Positions 36,601 through 46,836 of a DNA stretch of 64,000 bases are shown in pieces. The notes beneath the pieces were generated by a model. It searched no databases and was not told where the DNA came from. It was given only the letters and a program-made list of their open reading frames with translations. The position numbers were made by a program, and so were the translations under genes. This stretch comes from Balanoglossus misakiensis (taxonomy: Eukaryota > Hemichordata): the NCBI GenBank assembly GCA_040954595.2, contig CM082587.2, positions 9,920,001 to 9,984,000 of the forward strand. Direction: 5' to 3'. Numbering within the stretch: position 1 is the stretch's first letter; each line of letters starts with the position of its first letter.

Positions 36601-37790
36601 TGCATCTTAATATGTCATTCAAAACTAGAGTACACGTGCAAAAAAACGCTAATTTTGTTTTTTGCGTTATCTGCTTCCATTGAGGAGTAACAGCGTTTAA
36701 AAGTTAGATTTTCAGAAAATTTGATCAAATTCACGGTGAGTTGTATTGAATCAGAGTTTATTCCCGCCAGGGACACTTTATCGACAAACAAAACTAGCGT
36801 TTTGTTGGATGGGTCATACACAATTCCCTGTCAAAATTTGAGCAAATTCGGCCAACGCAGGGCGAAGCTATTTTAGTCCGAAGTTGTCAAGGGCAGCGAA
36901 AATGCAAACTGAGAAAAACGGCTATTTGCATTGTTGACACCTATTTGTTAAGCTGTGAACTCATTCAGAAAAGTGCTATTTTCAGGTGATTATGCACCAT
37001 TTCCGCCAAGACGTATTAGTCAGGTTGTGGGTCAGTATTAGGCCTACCGATTTATGTAAAAAAGTAAAATTTGGCTAAAATCACAACTTTTCATGCAATG
37101 CCACCTTAAGTCAATTTTAATCCACACACATTCTTCAAAAGCAGAATGAAATTCAACAAGTTGAGCGTTCAGCTTCTTCTTGGCATAGATTAAGATTCCA
37201 CGTTTTGCTTTGCTGGGAAAGTCATTTGGGAATAGCTCATAATTTTCAAAAGCAAGTTCAGATGGGTTGATTGTATAACGCAAGTTCTTGGGTAAGACTT
37301 CACTGATGGCAATAATATCTGGTGCTGTTGCATCATTGTTGTTAATGTAGCGTTGTAAGAGTTCATCAAATTTATTAGGTAGACTGTCAGCATTAGTATA
37401 AATAACATGTAAGTCCTGACCATTAAGACTATGTACACTCCGATTTACAGCGTTTTTTTCTTCGTTCACAATTACTTTCCTTTGACTTTGATGATTTTTC
37501 TTTCCCAGGGTGGTCCCCTCACCAGGAAACGGAAGTCCCCCGATGATTTTTCATTCAGTTCTCTTGCCTCCGCCAGTAGTTTTTTGTTTGTTTCACGTTC
37601 TTCCTTTGTCATGTCATGGGTGACTGATATTTTTTTGAAAAGGCTACCAGAGGGAACCTCTCGTAGCTTGGGAAGACATTTCATGAAACGCTTTTTTGCA
37701 GATACATCAGACATGCAGACTTTGATAGGTCTGGGCCTGCTAGAGACCAGTTCAGGTGAATTGCTGATTTTGCCAATAGTAGTTACACAG
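33684..37790 (-). mobile_element. CR1-like LINE, 5'-truncated, interrupted
   Basis: Minus strand. The 5' part (37,790-37,475) is the C-terminus of an ORF1 protein (RPRPIKV followed by a charged region). Then comes ORF2: an APE-type endonuclease (NADSLPNKFDEL, CVYRSPSS, ITGDFNYPDIDW, SSDHCVL), a reverse transcriptase (NYRPVSLTS, FGFISGRST, MDFMKAFDKVSH, GVPQGSVLGP, LFADDTKIY) and a C-terminal NVQRRATK domain ending at 33,748. The tail is a short AACCT repeat at about 33,684-33,705. ORF2 is split by a 735-bp TTAA element inside the endonuclease, and a one-base frameshift lies near 34,210. The copy inserted into or directly against an INTS1 exon. CR1/L2-group assignment comes from motif style and the short tandem tail. 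Confidence 0.8.
36371..37105. mobile_element. TTAA-flanked TIR element inside the LINE endonuclease
   Basis: A 735-bp insertion with inverted ends GGTGGCACTGCATGAAA / TTTCATGCAATGCCACC, flanked by TTAA at 36,367-36,370 and 37,106-37,109. Removing it with one TTAA rejoins the LINE endonuclease codons exactly (WIKIDL before, KDADKL after), which proves the boundaries. No transposase frame is present. TTAA use fits piggyBac- or Kolobok-like enzymes. Confidence 0.88.
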
Positions 37791-37918
37791 ATCACTATGG
37801 AAACAAGGAGTAAACAGTAATCAGTACAGTGTATGCAACGAAGGAAGAATTGTTCCACACTACATGTATTTCAATTATTACTAAAGCTCCGATAGCTGCC
37901 TTTTTTGCATTATTTTCA

Positions 37919-38076
37919 ACAGTATCAGTGTTTTTGTTAAGGCGGTACCAAGGTAAATGTTACCAGGGTTCCCCAGTCATTTTACCGGGGTTCCCCTTGG
38001 TATATCAATGCAGTCATAGTTTAAGCAGAAGCGTTACTAGTGTTCCCCGGCCTTAGCAAAAACACTGATACATATG
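37919..38076. mobile_element. Short inverted-repeat MITE
   Basis: About 155 bp bounded by GTATCAGTGTTTTTGTTAAG and its inverse CTTAGCAAAAACACTGATAC. The interior has two GGGGTTCCCC-like palindromes around TTACCAGGGTT. It lies between the LINE and an INTS1 exon. The target duplication is not clear. Confidence 0.6.
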
Positions 38077-38500
38077 TAGTCAATGCACATATTGCTAATT
38101 GGATGGATTCTTATCTTTTCAACAATGCACATGAAATAGCAACTGTTGCGTGCATACTCACTGTAAAATGTTGGCATGTTTTTCCAGCAGTGTTGTTGCT
38201 TTACTCTGGTCATAGCTGCTGTAACAGTGTAAAAATTCAATGAATTTGTTGACGACCAATGCCACGGTCTTCTGTCTACCATATTCCTGTGAAATGCAAA
38301 AACAGGTCAGCAGAGTTGAGTCATTTTCAATAAAAATATTTCAGTTCAAACATGCCTTAAATATGTGTGTCTTTTCAAAATGTGCATACCATCTGTTATA
38401 ATTTGGACTACCTATCACTTTTGACAGTTGTGACAAGAAAAAGGCACATCTATGCTAAACGGTACAGTGAAACCTGTCATTATGGACACCTCTCTATTTA

Positions 38501-38682
38501 AGGTATACAGTCACCTCCAATTTATACGCCCATATATGGCTGAAATGGCGTATTTGGGCATTCTAAAGAACATATGGTGGCGCCCTTTTTTCCCGTGTGC
38601 CACCCACTGAAAATCAGTGATTGGCTAGATCTCATTTTGCTATGGTAACTATAGCTAATTTTCAGTGGGTGACCGTATACCT
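38501..38682. mobile_element. AGGTATAC-family MITE, copy 2
   Basis: A 182-bp relative of the element at 17,767: same inverted ends, same AAATGGCGTAT and GTGCCACCCACTGAAAAT core. TTAA follows the right end; the left flank reads TTTA, so the target duplication is slightly eroded or one base offset. It lies immediately 5' of the DIRS-like element. Confidence 0.75.
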
Positions 38683-38799
38683 TTAAGGACAGGTTTCTGT
38701 AGTCAGGCGGAGTAATACACTGTTGGATAGTTGTAGTGCGACACTTGTCGCACTAATACATTGTTCTTGCCCAGTGCGCTTACGCTGGACAGAAACATA

Positions 38800-39735
38800 A
38801 TGACCGAGGGGTCGGGGATGAGTCAAATTTTGACGGCTTTAGATGGAATTAGAGAGCGACTAGACGACATCGAGAAAGACAATGATCAGGTGCGTCAACA
38901 AATCAACCGGATAGAAGAAAAGGTTCAGTTCCAAGATCAAACTCGTCGACACCAAAGTTTTGGCGCCATAGGTGGTGATACCCGCCATGTTGCATCAAGT
39001 TATACGTACCAACGTGCATCCAGCACTGTGACCTCAGATCAACCGGATCAGACAAGTCAGCTACCTTCAGCCCAGACAGAAACTCCGCAAGGGAACTCCA
39101 GCCCCGTAGCTACAAACTACGCCTCTGGAGATGTGCAGGGAGATTTCAACACCCTGAAAGACTCTTTAACGAAAATCCGTCTACCCCCAGAATTGAAGTT
39201 AGCGGACAGTAAACGTGGTATCAAGCGTGACGATCAACCAACTTACAATATTGTAAGTAAATCGGCAAGATATTTAGAGACATCATTCAGACTTCTGAGT
39301 ACAGTTACCACTCAGACTATTAGAGAGGAAGATCTGCAAGATTTATTTACGATCCAGCTAGCCCATCTTAAATACTTGCAAGACGAATACGCAGCTTTAG
39401 TGGTGCAGGGACAGTACAATAGAAATACATCCCGCATTTTCAGATCTCTTCAAAGTCATACTTCCGGCCTATCTCCCGAGGCCTTGGCAAGTTTACGTAC
39501 CGCTACACAGCTCGCAGCAGTGGGTACAACGCCCAGAGACCAACAGCAACCCAGCCAAGGTTATCGCCGAGATAGTCGGGGAAATCGCTCACAACGGCGA
39601 TATAATAACAACAGTGATGTGTATATCAACAGTTCGCTAATCGAGCAGTCCCTACACAGCGCCCTCAAGAGCGTCAGCAAGGAAATTCCCAACAGGGCAG
39701 CCAAGGAAATGGTGGATCCTATGGCGATTAGTTGA
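38800..39735 (+). CDS. DIRS-like element ORF1 (Gag-like)
   Basis: A frame of 311 codons from the ATG at 38,800, opening the retroelement. Residues about 8-45 form a heptad-patterned coiled coil (ILTALDGIRERLDDIEKDND). A Ser/Thr/Gln-rich linker and a helical middle domain follow, and then an Arg/Gln-rich C-terminus (GYRRDSRGNRSQRRYNNN) suited to nucleic-acid binding. Gag-like function is inferred from its position directly before the RT and from this layout; no zinc knuckle is seen. It precedes the RT frame by 58 bases. Confidence 0.7.
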   Translation: MTEGSGMSQILTALDGIRERLDDIEKDNDQVRQQINRIEEKVQFQDQTRRHQSFGAIGGDTRHVASSYTYQRASSTVTSDQPDQTSQLPSAQTETPQGNSSPVATNYASGDVQGDFNTLKDSLTKIRLPPELKLADSKRGIKRDDQPTYNIVSKSARYLETSFRLLSTVTTQTIREEDLQDLFTIQLAHLKYLQDEYAALVVQGQYNRNTSRIFRSLQSHTSGLSPEALASLRTATQLAAVGTTPRDQQQPSQGYRRDSRGNRSQRRYNNNSDVYINSSLIEQSLHSALKSVSKEIPNRAAKEMVDPMAIS

Positions 39736-39793
39736 ACGCGAACAATCTCACCAAGTAACTTTATTCAATGATTAACATTTTGCGTTTCTTATT

Positions 39794-41686
39794 ATGTGCT
39801 GTTTCAGTAAATTTAAAGCAGCAAATATTTCCAACTTTAGTGGCGCTTGGAAAGATATTGGCACCTCAGCAGTGATAACAGACTGGATAGTCGAAGGGGT
39901 AAGGTTACCCCTTATTACTGAGCCACCAGTTTTCGAACTGAACAATCGTAATCTTTCTCATGCCCAAGAGACATTCGTTTCAGATGAGATAAGTGATTTA
40001 TTGAGATCAGGTGCTATTGAACAGTCTATGGTTAAACCCAAGTGTGTATCTCCCATAGGGTGTGTACCCAAGAAAGGAGGAAAGTTGCGTTTGATTGTTG
40101 ATTTACACAAGTTGAACTCTTATTGCAACCCAGCAAAGTTTCAGTATGAAGACATTAACACAGTTATAAAGATTACTCAACCGAATGATCATTTGATAAC
40201 TTTAGACATTAAGAATGGTTTTCACCATATTCCAGTGCACCGTGAACATCAGTCATTTCTAGGGTTTTACTGGAAAGGACTTTATTATACATGGAAAGTG
40301 TTACCTTTTGGACTCAGTGCCAGTCCCTATTTCTTTTACAAGACATTGCGCCCAATTGTACAAAACCTCCGAGACAATGGTGTGAGGTTAGTCATATATG
40401 TTGATGATATTTTGGTGATGGCACAGCAACAATGCATCAATACACACAAAGAAAGGGTGATACAGACACTAACCGCATTGGGCTGGGTAATAAACTGGGA
40501 CAAGTCTTCATTGGTTCCCAGTCAGACAAAAGACTTTATCGGGTACAAAATATGTTCAGTAGGCCCAGATGGGTATCCAATGATAAAAATCCCATCGGAC
40601 AGAGTACAAAAGCTGAAACACGACATCAGGAGAGCACTCAACAAGGGTACTGTTACAGCCAGAGTGTTGGCCAGAATAGCCGGACTATATGTGGCAATGA
40701 CAAAGGCCATTCTACCCGGAAAACTTCTGCTTCGGAACCTTTATCGACAGCTTGCACGACGACCGTCATGGGAAGATATGATGACAATAGACGAATCAAC
40801 CACTCTCAATTTAGAGTGGTGGCTGAATGCCCTCAACTCCTGGAATGGCCGGGCTATACATACCAAACCTGTAGAGGCACAGGTAGAAACAGATGCCTCA
40901 CAGACAGGCTGGGGAGCAGCCTGCAAGGATCAGGAAGCATCAGGACTTTGGAATCGTCGCATGAGTCTGATGCCGTCGAACTACAGAGAACTGATGGCCA
41001 TTCTTCTGGCTCTGAAGTCATTTGGGACAATATTACTAGGAAAGACAGTGCAAGTGCTGACAGACAATATTACAGCGACCGCCTATGTGAATTACTTAGG
41101 AGGACCAAGTCCCCAACTTACTCAACTAGCAACAGCAGTGTGGCTAGAAGCATTTGAGTTAGACATAACCCTGACAGCAAAGTATCTAGCTGGAATAGAC
41201 AATCAGCATGCAGACAGGTTGTCTCGAATATACTCAAAATACGAATGGCAACTACACCCAGGCCAGTTTCAATATATCGACCGCATATGGGGTCCCCATA
41301 CTATAGACCGGTTCGCAAGTATGCACAACAGTCAGTTGGAAATTTACAACAGTCAGTTCTTCGACCCAATGTCCAGTGGGATAGACGCTCTAAGTCAACA
41401 GGACTGGAACCAACACAACAACTTGGTCAATGCGCCGTTTCACCTAATACCAAGAGTACTAGATGTAGTGAAATGGCAGCGTGCACAGGCAACTGTGATC
41501 GCACCATATTGGCCAGCTCAGGCATGGTTTCAACAGTTACAGCAGATGTCAGTAGCCCCAGCGATGCCTTTACCGAATTCCCCACGGACAATATGGGCAC
41601 AGGGACCAAGACCAGAACCACTGCGGAATCGTCGCTGGTGTTTGTATGCTTGGAGAATAGCTGGAAATCAAGATTACAGTCAGTAG
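39794..41686 (+). CDS. DIRS-like element reverse transcriptase / RNase H
   Basis: A 630-codon frame. The RT motifs stand in DIRS order: GCVPKKGGKLRLIVDLHKLN, LDIKNGFHHIPV, FGLSASPYFF, and the catalytic YVDDILV at about residue 204. The RNase H domain follows with ETDAS, RELMAILLAL, LTDNITA and HADRLSR. No protease and no integrase are present, as expected for DIRS-order elements. The 3' part overlaps the tyrosine-recombinase frame, which is also usual for this order. The frame is intact, so this insertion is fairly young. Absence of a methyltransferase domain would favour the Ngaro group, but I cannot exclude other DIRS clades. Confidence 0.88.
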   Translation: MCCFSKFKAANISNFSGAWKDIGTSAVITDWIVEGVRLPLITEPPVFELNNRNLSHAQETFVSDEISDLLRSGAIEQSMVKPKCVSPIGCVPKKGGKLRLIVDLHKLNSYCNPAKFQYEDINTVIKITQPNDHLITLDIKNGFHHIPVHREHQSFLGFYWKGLYYTWKVLPFGLSASPYFFYKTLRPIVQNLRDNGVRLVIYVDDILVMAQQQCINTHKERVIQTLTALGWVINWDKSSLVPSQTKDFIGYKICSVGPDGYPMIKIPSDRVQKLKHDIRRALNKGTVTARVLARIAGLYVAMTKAILPGKLLLRNLYRQLARRPSWEDMMTIDESTTLNLEWWLNALNSWNGRAIHTKPVEAQVETDASQTGWGAACKDQEASGLWNRRMSLMPSNYRELMAILLALKSFGTILLGKTVQVLTDNITATAYVNYLGGPSPQLTQLATAVWLEAFELDITLTAKYLAGIDNQHADRLSRIYSKYEWQLHPGQFQYIDRIWGPHTIDRFASMHNSQLEIYNSQFFDPMSSGIDALSQQDWNQHNNLVNAPFHLIPRVLDVVKWQRAQATVIAPYWPAQAWFQQLQQMSVAPAMPLPNSPRTIWAQGPRPEPLRNRRWCLYAWRIAGNQDYSQ

Positions 41687-43715
41687 GATGGTCAGAGAGG
41701 GCCGCAACCCAAATTCAGTTTGCTTGGGCGCCTTCAACACTTTCTTTGTACAACAATCTATTGCGAAAATTGCTCAATTTTTGTTTAGACAATGGTGTAC
41801 CTTTTCCACCTCAGTCTACTGCAGTTTTAGCTGAGTTTTTGTGTTACATTGCTGATTCCTCTAATAAGCCGCGCTCTCAACTTAAATGTGCTATGGCGGC
41901 AATATCATGTCTTAGTGATGCGTTAGGTCACTCAAAGTTGACTAGTGACCCAGAATTACATTGTCTTGTTTCTAGCCTTGTGAAATCAAGTACAACAGAA
42001 CCTATGAAACACTCAAAGGTTATCAGTCCCTGTTCACTCCATAAATGGAGACGTGTTCTGCGCAAACGCAGTACCTTTAACCTCGTGAACTGAGATGTGC
42101 ACATGCGTACAACATTCCCTGTACACTCCATAAATGGAGACGTGTTAAATTTCCGACCCACACATGTACGGCAACAGAAAGCAAAGTGAGCGTAATTCAA
42201 TAAAACGACCTATACAAGCCTGAACTCTGATTATTTCTGGTCCCAAAACTCCTTTCGTGAAAAACTCACTGGACTGTTTACGTATTTCAGCGAGTACTAC
42301 CCGCTGGAAGTGACTGGGATTATGCTGATGAGACCTCGCACACTAGTAGTGAGTGTGAGGGTCAAAGTCCGCTGCCAGAGTTGTGGCGCAAATTAAACTT
42401 CTGGGAAGCAATCATTTGATCGTTTCTTTCGACATATAACATTATTATTCTTTTATTAACAAAACACAACGATATTTTACAACCCGCAATCGGCAACCCG
42501 CGGCCCGCAACCCGCATTTTAACGCTTCCCCACATGTACATGTATCACTGTTCACATGTACATACACCCTATCCGCGTTCTGAACATGACATGGTATTTT
42601 CAAAATGTTACCCCAAATTACCCCATCATGTGAGAGCCATGAAACTCACACCCATTGTCCAGCAGTAGTTAGTTGACTATCCTATTCACTCAAAACAAAA
42701 AGAACGGGTGTGAAAAAGTCACTAGGACAGCATTGATACAGAGGTGTATAACACTGTCGATGATTTCAAGAGAAAAACATGGACGCAGCCCAGTCAGATC
42801 GGTCACTGTATGTGGCGATATCTTTCTAAGTATTTCACTCATCTTGTACAGACGATGCCATGCTGTCTTCTGGAATGTGCTAGTAACGTCACACATCGAA
42901 ATTTCCCGAAGTTGCCGCTCCATAAGGTCTAAAATCACTGAAGTCTACGTGTAAACAAATCAGCGAGTGATACTCACTTGCGAACTTCGCGGGATATGCA
43001 AATTTATTTCTGAGCATGTGCAGTACAATTTAACACGTCTCCATTCATGGAGTGAACAGGGACTGGTTATGCCCATTGCCTCATTTAGGGGTTTATTCAT
43101 GGGCTGGCCAGACAATCACGAACTGTCAATCAAAGACCTGCGTTTGAAGGCAATAACTTTACTTGCTCTGACATTAATGCTGCGTCCATCAGACATTGCA
43201 CCTAAGAGTGTATATTTTGATGCAGCATCCAATACTTCAAAACCAATGGTATTTTCTACAGATAATCTCATTTTTGCTAAAGATGGCAAATTAACAGTTA
43301 CATATCAAAAATGACACTTCTAGAAGTGGTTTTGAGGTCACTATTCCCAGTAGCGTAGAGCGAAAACTTGACCCAGTGCATACACTGCACAGCTACATTG
43401 AAAGAACACAAGGGTATAGACCTGTGGTTGATAAACCGGTGTTTTTATCACTTAACCCCCCCATTTAAAGCTATTACAGCACCCACTGTTTCCAAAATCA
43501 TGGAGGAGGCTATAAAATTAGCTGGTCTCGGTGGGGGTGGCTACACAGCAAAGGATTTCAGGCCAACGGGAGCCACAGTAGCTATTGATACGGCTTGTGA
43601 TCCTGACATTGTCATGAAGATAGGCCGCTGGAAGACAAGGTCTGTTTTCATGGAGCATTACGTACATTCTAGAGCTAAGGACTCTTATACACAGGACATT
43701 TTAAAGCACGAGTAA
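41640..43715 (+). pseudogene. DIRS-like tyrosine recombinase, interrupted and frameshifted
   Basis: The frame begins in a different register inside the RT 3' end. It encodes the N-terminal core-binding part (FAWAPSTLSLYNNLLRKLLN) up to 42,023, is interrupted by a 1,042-bp TIR element, and resumes at 43,066. The catalytic part shows LMLRPSDIAP (first Arg), DFRPTGAT (HxxR-equivalent box) and GRWKTRSVFMEHYVHS with the nucleophilic Tyr. Two further frame changes lie in homopolymers near 43,312 (A run) and 43,456 (C run). The enzyme would circularise and insert the element cDNA, but this copy cannot make it. Confidence 0.8.
42024..43065. mobile_element. 1-kb TIR element inserted in the recombinase, 5-bp target duplication
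   Basis: Inverted ends CAGTCCCTGTTCACTCCAT and ATGGAGTGAACAGGGACTG, with similarity continuing for over 34 bases (TGGAGACGTGTT). Direct GTTAT lies at 42,019-42,023 and 43,066-43,070. Excision restores the recombinase codons. A second, partial copy of the left terminus (CCCTGTACACTCCATAAATG) lies ~90 bp inside at 42,117. The CAG..CTG ends suggest a hAT relative with a short duplication, but no transposase is present. Short palindromic and CCCGCAA-rich stretches fill the centre. Confidence 0.82.
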
Positions 43716-44430
43716 TTCCGTTTTCAGGGCTTACTTGAGTTACACAAGATACGCCAACTTGCAAATTACACCCCAAAAAACGGTGTAACTTGCATTGTCT
43801 CCTACATTTTGGCATTATTATAGATTTTGTTAAAGTAATAAAAATCTTGTTCTTTACAGTTAAACGTAGCATGACGGAGGTTTATAAAAATTCAAGACAA
43901 AAGTAACAGTTTGAATAGAATATTACCTGTCTATTAAGGACATATTTTCTGGTCCCAGAGGTCTGTACTTGTACTGATTCACTTTTGAACTAAAAGTCTT
44001 TCATACATTTGCCCCAAAAAATTCAGAGAACAAATAAAATTAAAGCTGCAAGCAGCGTTGAAGGGGCCCAAGCATAGAGTTAATAACCATTAGACTCCAT
44101 TCAGGGTTGTACCATTCAAATGCGTAGGCTGTATTTGCTCTGGATGTGGAGATATGGGGAAGTAGGCAACCACCCGAAATGGATGTCTTACAAATACAAA
44201 CACAACAACCAAAGGTGAACTTCTACGTTGTAAGTACTTCAGTTACTTCAAAGGTCAGCTGAGGGTACTCAAAAATTGGGCCAAAAATTAGGATTCTTAT
44301 TTGGTTCATATTCAAGACAACAGAAAATCCTCGCTGTTTGGGTTTGTCAAATTAGATATGGCCATAATAATGAGTTATGCAAGTAAGTTACAGGTAGCCC
44401 CTAAAATTTAGCATTTCATGACGCAGAGGG

Positions 44431-45520
44431 CAGGGCTCGAAAATTCCCGCCGCCCGACGCCCGTGGCAAGTGAAATTTACGTCCGGGCAAGTAAAATCAA
44501 AATTCCTGCCGCCCGACGGGCAAGTGTCACGGCGATAGGGAGACCGTGGTCATGTTGTGGCTAATGCCCAGCTATCAGAAATGTCAACTTTCTTTGAGTT
44601 TACCGCTATCACAGCTGGCAATCGGCTTGAATGCAAAACACGAGCCCACTGATTTTTTTTCAAAGTTCTTTTCAATAAAGTCATGATACACTGTAGCAAT
44701 ATTGTGATGGGCGACTGTCAGATTTTGTTGCATTGTCAAATTACGCGTAATCGTATTGCTAGATGCAGTTGCTATTTTTATTGGAAAAACCAATGAAATG
44801 GTCGATCTAACTAGTCAAATTCAAATTAGAATGGTTCAAAATAAATTCAGTTACGACTCTCGTAAGCCGACGGTGGCAGAGATTTGAAAAACAGCCATGA
44901 GTCTCTTGCGTTATTTTTCATCGAACGCATCTGGGTCAACTGACTCAAAGAAACGACGTGACCTCTCTGAATCTGAGGGAGCTTCTGAAAGTGACGCACG
45001 GTCAAAGCATCAGCGTTACGATGCAGACAAACGCCAAAGAAACTACCTTCCGAAATGGGAGGAACAGTGGCCATGGCTTACCTACAGCGAAAACAAAATG
45101 TTCTGTAAAGTTTGCCTAAAGTATCCGACGATCGCAAAATCCATGGGAAAGCGGAATGCGTTCTTCGATGGCTGCGACATATTCCGCGTGGAATCAATGA
45201 AGTCGCATGATAGTGGTCGTCCGCATCTGGAATGTTTAGCCCGTTATCGACGAGATAGTGCGGATGCTAGTGCTACGATTACACTGGGGGACACTCCAAT
45301 AGGATTGGCTTTACGAAAGTTGACAACTGACCAACAACGCAAATACCGGAACCTGTTTACTACCGCGTTCATGCTGGCGAAACACGTAAACTTATTAGTG
45401 CGTAAATGTTGTCTTTCATGGTGAAAGGTTGGGGCAAGTCACTTTTCTTGGGGGGCAAGTGAAATTGAAAATTTGCTTGCCCGATGGCAAGTGGGTTATG
45501 AAAATTTTTTTCGAGGCCTG
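44431..45520 (+). mobile_element. hAT-type element, internally deleted
   Basis: 1,090 bp with imperfect inverted ends CAGGGCTCGAAAATT / AATTTTTTTCGAGGCCTG and a 6-bp direct AGAGGG on both sides. The uninterrupted site is seen in Helentron copy C. Subterminal GGCAAGTG and CCGCCCGACG repeats occur at both ends. The single frame at 44,897-45,424 encodes only the N-terminal part of a transposase-like protein. Confidence 0.82.
44897..45424 (+). CDS. hAT transposase N-terminal fragment with TTF/BED-like zinc finger
   Basis: A 175-codon frame. The Ser-rich N-terminus is followed by WEEQWPWLTYSENKMFCKVC, a CxxC pair, a GCDIFRVESMKSHDSGRPH segment giving the HxxSxxH half of a TTF/BED-like zinc finger, and a helical region that ends at an early stop. 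The catalytic RNase-H-like core and hAT dimerisation region are absent. Similar finger-plus-W(P)WL layouts occur in hAT transposases and in vertebrate hAT-derived proteins. It could act only as a DNA-binding protein for related ends, if expressed at all. Confidence 0.7.
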   Translation: MSLLRYFSSNASGSTDSKKRRDLSESEGASESDARSKHQRYDADKRQRNYLPKWEEQWPWLTYSENKMFCKVCLKYPTIAKSMGKRNAFFDGCDIFRVESMKSHDSGRPHLECLARYRRDSADASATITLGDTPIGLALRKLTTDQQRKYRNLFTTAFMLAKHVNLLVRKCCLSW

Positions 45521-46108
45521 AGAGGGTCCTACCCTACCCCTCCAAACACCTGGCTATACATGATGTGCATGCTAACATATGGAAAGCAGGTCAATGGACA
45601 CCTGATGTCACCCAAAAATTTGACAAAAAATGTTCATTCCTGTTTATGTCATGTGCAACAAATCCTACATTTGCAGCCCTTTCACTTTGCCTACCATTAG
45701 GTATGCACGTAATACATGAATCAAGCAGGTGTCGCAGGTATCCCCCTGTATTTGACATTTCATGATAGTTTCGCTCCGAATACCAAAGCTGCACTTGTAC
45801 AACGGGCTGAGATATGGCACTGTACGACAGAGGTCATCCAAATCAACTTATACATTTGGGCAAAAACAAACTGACACTTACATTCGTCCCTGTGGAACAA
45901 AAACCACACCTATTGCCCTGTTGGTTAGTGTCCAATTAAATGTACAAAATCAATGACTTAGGCAGGTGCAACAGGTGACCCCGCCTTTGGTATATCTTTA
46001 TGGTCCCATCCGTATATGCCCCCCCCCCCCCACGCCAAAGCTGCATGCATCTGCTGTGGATGCTCACTAAGCAAAAGTAGGTGAAATGTCACATAAGATC
46101 GCCCATAA

Positions 46109-46836
46109 GGCTGCATTCACAAACACCTATTGAGGGGGGGGGGGGAGAATTCAATTTTTTTACCGCTAATTTTCACATGCCCCCCGTACACAACCCGAAA
46201 AATTTCAAATCCCCCCCTTCCGAACTGCCAAAATTTTGAAATCCCCCCCTCCCCATTTTCTTTCACAGAGCAAAACAGATCACCTAGTATCTATCTTGTA
46301 AAAAAAGAAAAACAGCGCTCCCATTTTTTAAGTATTTGTATCCTGTGTTGGGAGACATTGTAAACCGAGAATTGAAGGGGGTGGGTTTGGGAGCGTGTGC
46401 ACGTAAGAAAATTTTATAAAATACAGAGCTCAAAGCTGCATTTTAATGAACCCGGCAAAGGCAAATTAACTCAACTACCGGTATGTTGGGGAGGACAAAT
46501 TTAACCGTCGACGCTCAGAGTCATGGGGTTGGGGCAAGTCCCCAAACCTGGGACACTAGATAAACCAATCAATGATTGAAAGGTGTTGATGAATGGAGGG
46601 GGTGGGTGTGGGAGGGGGTGTCCCCCTCCCCATTAGAAAATTTTGTAAAATAAAGGGCGCGAAACTGCATTTTTGTGGACTCAAAATAAATATTTAGTCG
46701 TCAAAGTTTTCAAGTCCCCCCCCTTTCAGTCCCTAAATTAGTTCAAATCCCCCCCCCTTACATACCCTCAATTTTTTCAAATCCCCCCCTCAATTCTCTT
46801 GCCCCCCCCCCTCCTGAGGATTTTGTGAATGCAGCC
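46109..46836. mobile_element. PIF/Harbinger-type MITE, copy 2
   Basis: 728 bp, same family as 16,371-17,169. The ends are GGCTGCATTCACAAA and its inverse, with TAA at 46,106-46,108 and 46,837-46,839. Copy C of the host repeat has the empty site (CCCATAACTTGAC), proving insertion and a TAA duplication. The inner parts of the terminal repeats have begun to diverge. Confidence 0.88.

Noticed and set aside
38738-38757. Palindrome AGTGCGACACTTGTCGCACT as the DIRS terminal repeat
   Set aside because: No partner copy or complementary segment was found at the 3' side, so it cannot be assigned as the element terminus.
40432-41157. Second plus-strand frame of 241 codons inside the RT
   Set aside because: Shadow frame of the RT/RNase H coding sequence with no motif of its own.
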